This document shows, in pieces, positions 1 through 5,594 of a stretch of 10,722 nucleotides of DNA. The stretch is from contig JBICHM010000102.1 of NCBI GenBank assembly GCA_043101835.1, positions 1 to 10,722 on the forward strand. Direction: 5' to 3'. Below the pieces are notes generated by a model that ran no database searches, was not told the DNA's origin, and saw nothing but the letters and a program-made list of their open reading frames with translations. Within the stretch, counting starts at the first letter, position 1, and each line of letters begins with the position of its first letter. A program made the translations under genes and the position numbers. The DNA comes from JBICHM01 sp043101835. Its GTDB lineage: Bacteria; Planctomycetota; Phycisphaerae; Phycisphaerales; UBA1924.

Positions 1-23
1 CAGAGTTCGGTGAGGAACGCCAT
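1..23 (-). CDS. Start of a divergent gene, truncated by the window edge
   Basis: On the minus strand an ATG at 23-21 opens a frame reading MAFLTEL before the window ends. A good SD (GGAG, minus strand of 31-34) lies 7 bases upstream of it, which is the usual spacing. Only seven codons are visible, so no product can be named. The call rests on the SD plus ATG pair and on the plus-strand gene starting at 178, which would make 24-177 a divergent promoter region. It may be a chance match. Confidence 0.35.
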
Positions 24-37
24 GGTCGGTCTCCGTG

Positions 38-85
38 GCGGGAGCGATCCCGCGACGCCGCTCGGCGTCCGGGAGCGCCCCGGAC
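38..85. repeat. Three consecutive short perfect inverted repeats
   Basis: Three stems follow one another. 38-43/48-53 is GCGGGA/TCCCGC with a GCGA loop, which is GNRA-type when read on the plus strand. 54-59/64-69 is GACGCC/GGCGTC with a 4-base loop. 67-73/79-85 is GTCCGGG/CCCGGAC with a 5-base loop. The second and third overlap at 67-69, so they exclude each other. They lie in the putative leader of the divergent minus-strand gene. There is no T-run, so they are not typical intrinsic terminators. In DNA this GC-rich such stems can occur by chance. Confidence 0.4.
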
Positions 86-113
86 GAACCGAAGGCGGCG
101 TTGTTCGGATGGC

Positions 114-122
114 GTTATACCA
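114..122 (-). promoter_or_regulatory. Possible extended -10 promoter element for the divergent gene
   Basis: Read on the minus strand this is TGGTATAAC, matching the extended -10 pattern TGnTATAAT at all but the last base. It is one of very few AT-rich hexamers in this region and would give a leader of about 85 bases for the minus-strand gene starting at 23. No convincing -35 element is seen. Confidence 0.3.
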
Positions 123-157
123 GCGCGTGCGCAGGCGCGCCGGCCTTCGTGTGACGC

Positions 158-177
158 GGGCGGGTATCTTCCCGCCC
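158..177 (+). promoter_or_regulatory. Hairpin abutting the start codon, with an internal TATCTT box
   Basis: GGGCGGG (158-164) and CCCGCCC (171-177) form a perfect 7-bp inverted repeat ending one base before the ATG at 178. The loop is TATCTT (165-170). No SD is visible. TATCTT fits a TAnnnT-type -10 box placed so that transcription would start at or near the ATG, giving a leaderless message. If the transcript begins further upstream, the hairpin could limit initiation instead. Both readings are inference. Confidence 0.35.
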
Positions 178-1446
178 ATGACGACTGGCGAGCGGCATGT
201 GTTGATCGTGGGCGGGGGCGTGATCGGGCTGTGCGCCGCCGAGGCGCTCTCGCGTCGCGGCGCGCGGGTGACGGTGCTGGAGGCGGCGTCAATCGGCGCG
301 GGGGCGTCGAGCGGGAACGCCGGGCTGCTGTCGCTGGGGCACCTGCCGATTCCGCAACCGGGGGTCGTCGGCAAGGCGCTGAAGTGGATGTGGCGGGGCG
401 ACAGCCCGCTGTACATCCAGCCGCGTCTGGACGCGGCGCTTATCGGCTGGCTGTGGCGGTTCCGCGGCGCGTGCAACGCGCGGACGCTCGAGGCGAGCAT
501 GCGGACGCTCGGCGCGCTGAGCACTATGACCGTCGGGATGTTCGAGGCGCTGCGCGATCGGTGTGCGCAGGCGGGCGTTCCCGGGTTCTATTTCGATCGG
601 CTCGGGTACTACGAGGTGTACCGCACCGAGGCGGGGCTGGCGCACGGGCGCGAGCACGCGGCGATCGCGGCGCGACATGGCTTCGGGCACGAGGTTTTCG
701 ACGGTGCGCAGATGCGGGAGCGCGAGCCGGCGCTGGCCGCGGGCGCGGTGGGCGCGGTGTGGTACCCGGACAGTTCGCAGTGCAACCCGATGTCGTTTCT
801 GCGCGCGGTGGCGGCGCTGGCCCGGGCGCAGGGGGCGGAGATCCTCGAGGGCGCGCCGGTGGCGTCGGTGGATGTCGAGGGCGGGCGCGCGGTCGGCGTG
901 ACCTTGGGCGACGGGCGCGAGATCCGCGCGGATGTGACGGTGATGGCGGCGGGGCCGTGGAGCGTCGAGCTGCTGCGCCCGCTGGGGGTGAAGATCCCGA
1001 TGCAGCCGGCGAAGGGGTACCACCTCGACGTGCCGACGACGGATCCGGCGCTGCGCGCGGCGCTGGTGCTGGGCGAGGCGAACATGGCGGTGACGCCGAT
1101 GGACGGCTTCGTGCGCCTCGCGGGGACGCTGGAGTTCAGCGGGCTGAACAGCGAGCTGCGGCGCAACCGCCTGGAGATGCTGCTGGTGGGCGCGCGGAAG
1201 TACCTGCGCGGGTACGGCGGCGCGGTCGAACGGCGCAGCGAGTGGGTCGGGATGCGCCCGTGCTCGCCGGACGGGCTGCCGATCCTCGGGTGGACCGATC
1301 GGGCGCAGGGGCTGCTGATCGCAACCGGGCACGGGATGCTGGGGATGACGCAGGGGCCGGCGACTGGCGCGCTGGTGGCGGAGATGGCGCTCGACGGGGC
1401 GGCGGCGTCGATGGATGTGACGCCGATGGGGCTGGAGCGATTCTGA
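178..1446 (+). CDS. FAD-dependent D-amino-acid dehydrogenase-like oxidoreductase (DAO family)
   Basis: This 422-residue enzyme of the DAO/DadA family probably oxidises an amino acid or related amine with FAD. The N-terminal dinucleotide-binding fold is clear: GGGVIG at residues 12-17, followed by the beta-2 acid E35 in VTVLE. The C-terminal end has the family's second FAD-contact region (WVGMRPCSPDGLPILG, then ATGHGMLGMTQGPATG), which resembles the WxGLRPxTPDGxPxxG and NTGHGxLGWT stretches of D-amino-acid dehydrogenases. Length agrees with DadA (about 420-430 residues). I chose the ATG at 178 because the Rossmann motif starts about ten residues later; the frame is open further upstream, but that extension has no family resemblance. 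The DUF1801 gene follows after 20 bases and may be co-transcribed. Substrate is not evident; glycine, D-amino-acid and hydroxyproline oxidases look alike at this level. Confidence 0.88.
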   Translation: MTTGERHVLIVGGGVIGLCAAEALSRRGARVTVLEAASIGAGASSGNAGLLSLGHLPIPQPGVVGKALKWMWRGDSPLYIQPRLDAALIGWLWRFRGACNARTLEASMRTLGALSTMTVGMFEALRDRCAQAGVPGFYFDRLGYYEVYRTEAGLAHGREHAAIAARHGFGHEVFDGAQMREREPALAAGAVGAVWYPDSSQCNPMSFLRAVAALARAQGAEILEGAPVASVDVEGGRAVGVTLGDGREIRADVTVMAAGPWSVELLRPLGVKIPMQPAKGYHLDVPTTDPALRAALVLGEANMAVTPMDGFVRLAGTLEFSGLNSELRRNRLEMLLVGARKYLRGYGGAVERRSEWVGMRPCSPDGLPILGWTDRAQGLLIATGHGMLGMTQGPATGALVAEMALDGAAASMDVTPMGLERF

Positions 1447-1454
1447 GCGCGCGG

Positions 1455-1460
1455 TAGCAT
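1455..1460 (+). promoter_or_regulatory. Possible TAnnnT -10 box close to the DUF1801 gene start
   Basis: TAGCAT lies 6 bases before the ATG at 1467, in a leader with no SD. The placement is the same as the TATCTT box before the gene at 178. It could direct a leaderless transcript. No -35 box is visible, and the gene may instead be read from the upstream promoter. Confidence 0.25.
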
Positions 1461-1466
1461 CCTGTC

Positions 1467-2054
1467 ATGCAGAGCAAAGCCGCCACCGTCGAGGCGTACC
1501 TGGACTCGCTGCCGCCGGATCGCCGGGAGGTGATCGAGCGGGTGCGCGCGGTCATCAACGACAATCTTCCTGCCGGGTACGCGGAGGGGATGCAGTACGG
1601 GATGATCGGGTGGTTCGTGCCGCACGGCGTGTATCCGAAGGGATACCACTGCGACCCGAAGCAACCGCTGCCCTTCGTGAGCCTGGCGTCGCAGAAGAAC
1701 CACATGGCGGTGTACCTGTGCACCGTGTACATGACGCCCGAAGAGCAGGCGTGGTTCGAGCGTGCATGGAAGGCGGCCGGGAAGCGTCTCGACATGGGCA
1801 AGTCGTGCGTGCGGTTCAAGTCGCTCGACGGCGTGGCGCTCGAGGTGCTCGGCGAGGCGGTGGCGCGCTGGCCGGCGCCGAAGTTCGTGGCGGCGTACGA
1901 GGGCGCCCTTGCGGCGCCGCGCCCGGTGCGCAAGAAGGTGACGAAGAAGGCGGGGTCGAAGAAGAAGGTCGCGAAGAAGACCGCAAAGAAGACCGCCAAG
2001 AAGAAGACGACCAAGAAGTCGTCGAAGAAGACAACGAAGAAGCGGTCGCGCTGA
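1467..2054 (+). CDS. DUF1801-domain protein with lysine-rich histone H1-like C-terminal tail
   Basis: This 195-residue protein has two parts. Residues of about 1-145 look like the DUF1801 (YdhG-like) fold: an N-terminal helix region (VEAYLDSLPPDRREVIERVR), then MQYGMIGWFVP, then SQKNHMAVYLCTVY. Members of that family have been linked to iron handling in Bacillus, but most are uncharacterised. From about residue 150 the protein turns into a 45-residue tail made almost entirely of K, T, S, A and R, with repeated KKTAKK-type units. Such tails resemble histone H1 and chlamydial Hc1 and would be expected to bind nucleic acid or other polyanions. The reading frame stays open with normal GC-rich codons up to the tail, where AAG dominates. 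No SD precedes the ATG. The fold call is fairly firm; the function is unknown. Confidence 0.82.
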   Translation: MQSKAATVEAYLDSLPPDRREVIERVRAVINDNLPAGYAEGMQYGMIGWFVPHGVYPKGYHCDPKQPLPFVSLASQKNHMAVYLCTVYMTPEEQAWFERAWKAAGKRLDMGKSCVRFKSLDGVALEVLGEAVARWPAPKFVAAYEGALAAPRPVRKKVTKKAGSKKKVAKKTAKKTAKKKTTKKSSKKTTKKRSR

Positions 2055-2070
2055 TCGATCGCCCGGGCGC

Positions 2071-2098
2071 TTGACTGCGGCGCGGCATTGGCTACGCT
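2071..2098 (+). promoter_or_regulatory. Sigma70-type promoter for the SAM riboswitch operon
   Basis: TTGACT (2071-2076) matches five of six bases of the -35 consensus. After a 16-base spacer comes TACGCT (2093-2098), which keeps the conserved T, A and final T of a -10 box. The predicted transcription start, about 2104-2106, falls at the foot of the aptamer's P1 helix. That is where a riboswitch transcript would be expected to begin, and this agreement raises confidence in both features. Confidence 0.55.
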
Positions 2099-2103
2099 CT
2101 CGC

Positions 2104-2211
2104 CGTTGCATCAAGAGTCCCGGGATGCCTCACACGGTCCCGGGCGGCAACCGAGCTGGTGAACCCAGCCACGGTGCCGAGGCCAGCCCCGGCGTGGGGA
2201 GCGATGCGGAC
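2104..2211 (+). ncRNA. SAM riboswitch aptamer (SAM-I clan, probably SAM-I/IV variant)
   Basis: The aptamer can be folded by eye. P1 is GCATC (2108-2112) with GATGC (2203-2207). P2 is CCCGGGA (2119-2125) with TCCCGGG (2138-2144). P3 is GCTGG (2155-2159) with CCAGC (2165-2169). P4 is CCCC (2187-2190) with GGGG (2196-2199). The P2 loop GCCTC (2127-2131) is exactly complementary to GAGGC (2179-2183), giving the clan's pseudoknot. Conserved core pieces are present: AAGAG (2113-2117), GGCAACC (2146-2152) and ACGGTGCC (2171-2178). P2 is a plain stem without the kink-turn internal loop of classical SAM-I, and the core between P3 and P4 is SAM-I-like rather than SAM-IV-like. A mixed form such as the SAM-I/IV variant therefore fits best. 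It lies between a promoter and a methionine-pathway operon. Confidence 0.85.
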
Positions 2212-2241
2212 GGCACTGCGATGGCAGGAGTCGTCAAAGGA

Positions 2242-2258
2242 GCGGCGAGGTTCGCCGC
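2242..2258 (+). repeat. Stem-loop in the riboswitch linker
   Basis: GCGGCGA (2242-2248) and TCGCCGC (2252-2258) form a perfect 7-bp stem with a GGT loop between the aptamer and the switching hairpin. No T-run follows, so it is not an evident intrinsic terminator. It may simply act as a structured spacer. Confidence 0.4.
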
Positions 2259-2279
2259 GTTCCACGCCAGCACTGGATG

Positions 2280-2311
2280 CTCTCGATGCTGTGAAAGGGG
2301 TTTCACAGCAT
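2280..2311 (+). promoter_or_regulatory. Riboswitch expression platform: hairpin hiding the SD and start codon
   Basis: ATGCTGTGAAA (2286-2296), a GGGG loop (2297-2300) and TTTCACAGCAT (2301-2311) form a perfect 11-bp hairpin. The SD (AAGGGG, 2295-2300) sits in its loop and upper stem, and the first two bases of the ATG at 2310 are its last paired bases. A competing pairing exists: CTCTCGATGC (2280-2289) matches the aptamer segment 2108-2117 at nine of ten positions and would open the foot of the hairpin. The inferred logic is that SAM-bound P1 leaves the hairpin closed (off), while free RNA uses the alternative pairing (on). No T-run is present, so control is probably translational. Confidence 0.6.
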
Positions 2312-3527
2312 GGGACGCGATCGTTCTGTCGTGGCACTGGCGGAGACGCTGTGCCCGGGTGTCGGACGGGGTCGTGCGGACGGCGAGGCGCTCGTGGCGC
2401 CGCTGACGCAATCGACGACCTTCCGGCGAGATTCGGTGGGCAGCGAGGCGCTGCACCAGTATTCGCGCGTGTCGAACCCGACGGTGGCGACGCTGGAGCG
2501 GGCGCTGGGTGATCTCGAGCGCGCGCTGCCGGCGGCGTGTTTCTCCACGGGGCTCGCGGCGGAGACGGCGCTCTTCCTCGCGACGCTGCGCGCAGGCGAC
2601 CATGTCGTCTGCGGGCGGAGCGTGTACGGCGGGACGACGCGCCTGCTCGAGCGCCTGCTGCCGGGGCTGGGAATCGAGGCGAGCTTCGCCGATGCGACGG
2701 ACGCGGCGCAGGTGCGCGGTGCGCTGCGCGACACCACGCGCCTGGTGTTTCTCGAGACGCCTTCGAACCCGACGCTGGAACTGACGGACATCCGGGCGTG
2801 CGCCGGCGCGGCCCGGGAGGTCGGGGCGCTGGTGGCGGTGGACAACACGTTCCTGACGGCGGCGTTGCAGCAGCCGCTGGACCTGGGTGCGGATGTGAGC
2901 GTGTACTCGACGACGAAGTTCGTCGAGGGGCACTCGGTCGCGCTGGGCGGGGCGCTGGTGACGCGGGACGCAGCGCTGCTGGAGCGGATCCGGTTCGTGC
3001 GCAAGTGCACGGGGTCGATCCAGACGCCGTTCCATGCGTGGCTGACGATCAACGGGCTGAAGACGCTCGCGCTGCGGATCGGACGCCAGTCGGCGTCGGC
3101 GGCGGCGATCGCGCACTGGCTCGCCGACCGGCCCGAGGTTGCGCGGGTGCATCATCCGTCGCTGGCGACGGGCGCGCAAGGCGAGATTGCGCGGGCGCAG
3201 CACCTGGCGGGGCACGGGGGCGTGGTGTCGTTCGAGGTGCGGGGCGGGATCGCGGCGGCGCGGGCGCTGACGGAGCGCGTCGAGCTGTGCGCGCTGGTCG
3301 AGCATGTCGGGTCGGTGGACACGCTGCTGACGCACCCTGCGACGATGACGCACGCGGATGTGGCGCCGTATGCGCGCCGCGCGGCGGGAATCGGCGACGG
3401 GTTGCTGCGATTGAGCGTGGGGCTGGAGCCGGTCGAGTCGATTCTCACAGATCTCGATCACGGGCTGGCGGCGGCCGGCGCGTGCGCAGCGCGAGAGGAG
3501 GTGGCGGCATGCGACGCAAGCCTCTGA
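2310..3527 (+). CDS. Cystathionine gamma-synthase / O-acyl-homoserine sulfhydrylase family PLP enzyme
   Basis: This 405-residue enzyme belongs to the Cys/Met-metabolism PLP family (fold type I). Diagnostic stretches in order are YSRVSNPT (substrate/PLP region), FSTGLAAE, the Tyr-containing CGRSVYGGT, FLETPSNPT, the PLP-facing DNTF, and STTKFVEGHS, in which K203 is the expected Schiff-base lysine. Length is typical (380-430). It probably joins an activated homoserine (O-acetyl or O-succinyl) to cysteine, sulfide or another thiol on the way to methionine. The SAM riboswitch leader and the following homoserine-forming genes argue for synthesis rather than for a cystathionine lyase. MetB, MetZ and MetY-like members are hard to separate by eye, so no symbol is given. 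The ATG at 2310 follows AAGGGG at 9 bases and lies at the end of the switching hairpin. Its 3' end overlaps the next gene by 19 bases, suggesting translational coupling. Confidence 0.9.
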   Translation: MGRDRSVVALAETLCPGVGRGRADGEALVAPLTQSTTFRRDSVGSEALHQYSRVSNPTVATLERALGDLERALPAACFSTGLAAETALFLATLRAGDHVVCGRSVYGGTTRLLERLLPGLGIEASFADATDAAQVRGALRDTTRLVFLETPSNPTLELTDIRACAGAAREVGALVAVDNTFLTAALQQPLDLGADVSVYSTTKFVEGHSVALGGALVTRDAALLERIRFVRKCTGSIQTPFHAWLTINGLKTLALRIGRQSASAAAIAHWLADRPEVARVHHPSLATGAQGEIARAQHLAGHGGVVSFEVRGGIAAARALTERVELCALVEHVGSVDTLLTHPATMTHADVAPYARRAAGIGDGLLRLSVGLEPVESILTDLDHGLAAAGACAAREEVAACDASL

Positions 3528-5173
3528 TCGTGCTGAAGTTCGGCGGGTCGGTGCTCGGAAACGCGGACGCGCTGACAGGCGTCGTGCACGAGATCTACCG
3601 CTGGCGGCGCGAGGGATGGCGCGTGCTCGCCGTCGTGTCGGCGCTGGCTGGGCGGACGGATGCGCTGGGTACGGTGTGCCACTCGATCGCGCCTCGGCTC
3701 GACGGGTGCGCCGAGGCCGGCGTGCGGGCGCTGGGTGAGCTGGAGTGCGCGGCGTTGCTCAGCGCGCACCTCGATCGCGCGGGGGTTCCGGCGTCGGTCG
3801 TCCACCCGGCGACGATCGGCCTGCGCGCGGTCGGCGATGCGCTGGACGCGACGCCCGCGGCGGTGGATGCGCCGGCGCTGCATCGGGCGCTTGATCGCGA
3901 CGGCGTGGTCGTGGTTCCGGGGTACGCCGCGCTCGACCGGGAGGATCGGGTGGTGACGCTGGGGCGGGGCGGGTCGGATCTTTCGGCGCTGTTCCTGGCG
4001 TCGGCGCTGGGCGCCGCGCGTTGCCGGCTGGTGAAGGATGTGGACGGGCTGTATGACCGCGATCCGAAGCTGCCGGGGGCGCACCGGTATGGCGCGTCGT
4101 CGTTCGCCGATGCGCTCGCGACGGACGGAACCATCGTGCAGCACAAGGCGGTGCGCTGGGCACGGGCGCGCGGGTTGGCGTTCGAGATCGGCGACCTGCA
4201 GTGCGTGCGACCCACGGTGGTGTGGTCGGGTCCGTCGCGGTACGCGGCGTCGATTCGCCTCGATCGCCCGCAGACGGTGGCGCTCCTGGGCCTGGGAACG
4301 GTGGGCGGCGGGGTGGCGGCGCATCTGCGCGACATGCCGGACGCGTTCGAAGTGATCGGCGTGGCGGTGTGGGACGCGGCGCGACGACGGGACGATGTGA
4401 CGATCCCGCTGACGGCCGACGCGGTCGGGCTGGCGTCATCAGGCGCGGACATCGTCGTCGAGGCGATGGGCGGCGTGGAGGCGGCGCTTGCGGCGGTGTG
4501 CGCGGCGCTCGAAGCCGGATCGGATGTCGTGACGGCGAACAAGTCGCTGATCGCAACGCACGGGCGCAACCTCGTGCGCCTCGCGCGCCTGCAGGGACGT
4601 CGGCTGCTGTACTCGGCGGCCGTCGGCGGGAGTGCGCCGGTGGTGGAGCGCGCATGCGCGGGAGGGGTCGTGTCGGTGCGCGGCGTCCTGAACGGCACGG
4701 CAAACTTCGTGCTGGAGCGGATGGCGGCGGGGGCGGCGTTCGACGATGCGCTCGTCGAGGCGCGGACGCTCGGGCTGGCGGAGGCGGACGCGGCGCGCGA
4801 TCTCGACGGTCGGGATGCGGCGGACAAGGCGCGGGCGCTAGCGCTCGCGATGGGGCTGCCGGCTCCTCAAGTGGAACGGTGGTGCGCCTCGCCGCGGGAG
4901 CGCACGGGCGGGCGCATGCGTCAGGTCGTGCGGCTCGATGGCGATGGCGCCTCCGTCGGGTTCGAGCCTGTCGCGCCGGACGATTCGCTCTTCGATCTGC
5001 CGGAGGAGTGGAACTGCGCCGTGCTGCAGCGGGACGACGGCGCGGTGGAGGTCGTGCGCGGGCGCGGCGCCGGGCGGTGGCCGACGGCGGAATCGGTGCT
5101 CGGCGACCTGCTGGAGCTGCATCGGGAGCGGGTCGCCCTCGCGGCGGGCGTGCGGGAGGTGGCCCATGCGTGA
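3509..5173 (+). CDS. Compact aspartate kinase-homoserine dehydrogenase fusion lacking ACT domains
   Basis: This 554-residue bifunctional enzyme would phosphorylate aspartate and, two steps later, reduce aspartate semialdehyde to homoserine. The kinase half (about 1-245) shows KFGGS with K10, VSALAGRT, the GELE acid region, and TLGRGGSD followed by DVDGLYDRDPK. The dehydrogenase half (about 254-554) shows GLGTVG (261-266), ANKS with catalytic K345, LNGTANF, AEAD with E425, DLDGRDAADK (431-440) and the terminal GRGAGRWPTAESV loop. Classical fusions run to roughly 810-820 residues because ACT regulatory domains lie between the halves; here the kinase core runs almost straight into the Rossmann motif, and nothing follows the dehydrogenase core. 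The ATG at 3509 is chosen for its strong AGGAGG at 3496-3501; the frame is open far upstream but that part is antisense-like shadow. It overlaps the previous gene by 19 bases and the next by 8. Confidence 0.9.
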   Translation: MRRKPLIVLKFGGSVLGNADALTGVVHEIYRWRREGWRVLAVVSALAGRTDALGTVCHSIAPRLDGCAEAGVRALGELECAALLSAHLDRAGVPASVVHPATIGLRAVGDALDATPAAVDAPALHRALDRDGVVVVPGYAALDREDRVVTLGRGGSDLSALFLASALGAARCRLVKDVDGLYDRDPKLPGAHRYGASSFADALATDGTIVQHKAVRWARARGLAFEIGDLQCVRPTVVWSGPSRYAASIRLDRPQTVALLGLGTVGGGVAAHLRDMPDAFEVIGVAVWDAARRRDDVTIPLTADAVGLASSGADIVVEAMGGVEAALAAVCAALEAGSDVVTANKSLIATHGRNLVRLARLQGRRLLYSAAVGGSAPVVERACAGGVVSVRGVLNGTANFVLERMAAGAAFDDALVEARTLGLAEADAARDLDGRDAADKARALALAMGLPAPQVERWCASPRERTGGRMRQVVRLDGDGASVGFEPVAPDDSLFDLPEEWNCAVLQRDDGAVEVVRGRGAGRWPTAESVLGDLLELHRERVALAAGVREVAHA

Positions 5174-5594
5174 GGGGTTCCCAACGGTGGCAGTGGTCGG
5201 CGCGACGGGCGCTGTGGGGCGCGAGGCGCTGGCGATCCTCGCATCGCGCGGCTGGCCGTCTTCGCGCGTCGGCGCATTCGCCTCGGCGCGCTCGACGGGG
5301 CTACGGGCGCCCTTCGGGCTCGGCGCGCTGCCGGTGCACGCGTTCGGGGCGCGGTCGTGCGACGGGTACGACATCGCGCTGTTCTGTGCGGACGGGGAGA
5401 CTGCGACGCGGCACGCGGTGGAGGCCGCGGCGTCGGGGGCGGTCGTCGTGGACAATTCCGCGGCGTTCCGGATGGATCCGCACACGCCGCTGGTGGTTCC
5501 CGAGGTGCACGGTGAATATCCGGCCGGCTGGGCGTGCAAGCACCCAGCGCGCGGCGTGATCGCCAACCCCAACTGCTCGACGGTGATGAGGTAA
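5166..5594 (+). CDS. asd: Aspartate-semialdehyde dehydrogenase, N-terminal part (frameshifted gene)
   Basis: This is the first 142 codons of an aspartate-semialdehyde dehydrogenase, which reduces aspartyl phosphate with NADPH to the semialdehyde and so connects the two activities of the upstream fusion enzyme. GATGAVG near residue 13 is the NADP-binding loop, VVDNSAAFRMD and VVPEVH are family signatures, and NPNCST carries the catalytic C137. The frame then meets a TAA at 5592-5594, five codons past the catalytic segment. Family resemblance continues without a gap in the -1 frame from 5591 to 6241. The start ATG overlaps the upstream stop region (ATGCGTGA), typical of translational coupling. 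As written the protein cannot work: a lost base in the genome or a sequencing error are the two explanations. Confidence 0.88.
   Translation: MREGFPTVAVVGATGAVGREALAILASRGWPSSRVGAFASARSTGLRAPFGLGALPVHAFGARSCDGYDIALFCADGETATRHAVEAAASGAVVVDNSAAFRMDPHTPLVVPEVHGEYPAGWACKHPARGVIANPNCSTVMR

Noticed and set aside
10..177. Upstream extension of the amino-acid oxidoreductase frame from position 10
   Set aside because: The extra 56 residues lack family resemblance and cover a likely intergenic region with hairpins; the Rossmann motif starts about ten residues after the ATG at 178.
609..2114. 501-codon open frame on the minus strand
   Set aside because: A shadow of the oxidoreductase and DUF1801 genes; its leucine/arginine-rich start is merely the complement of the lysine tail.
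2286..2311. Intrinsic terminator as the riboswitch output
   Set aside because: The hairpin is not followed by a T-run (TGGGACGCG follows) and it overlaps the start codon, so translational control fits better.
2071..2406. Open frame across the riboswitch leader, including an ATG at 2221
   Set aside because: The composition is not protein-like and the region is fully explained by promoter, aptamer and switching hairpin; the frame runs into the PLP enzyme gene out of phase.
2537..3508. Upstream extension of the kinase-dehydrogenase frame
   Set aside because: It lies entirely inside the PLP enzyme gene in another frame, is rich in G, A and R as shadow frames are, and the strong AGGAGG plus ATG at 3509 marks the real start.
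5577..5594. Programmed -1 frameshift in asd
   Set aside because: No slippery heptamer of the X XXY YYZ type is present at ATGAGGTAA, and Asd is not known to use recoding; a lost base is simpler.
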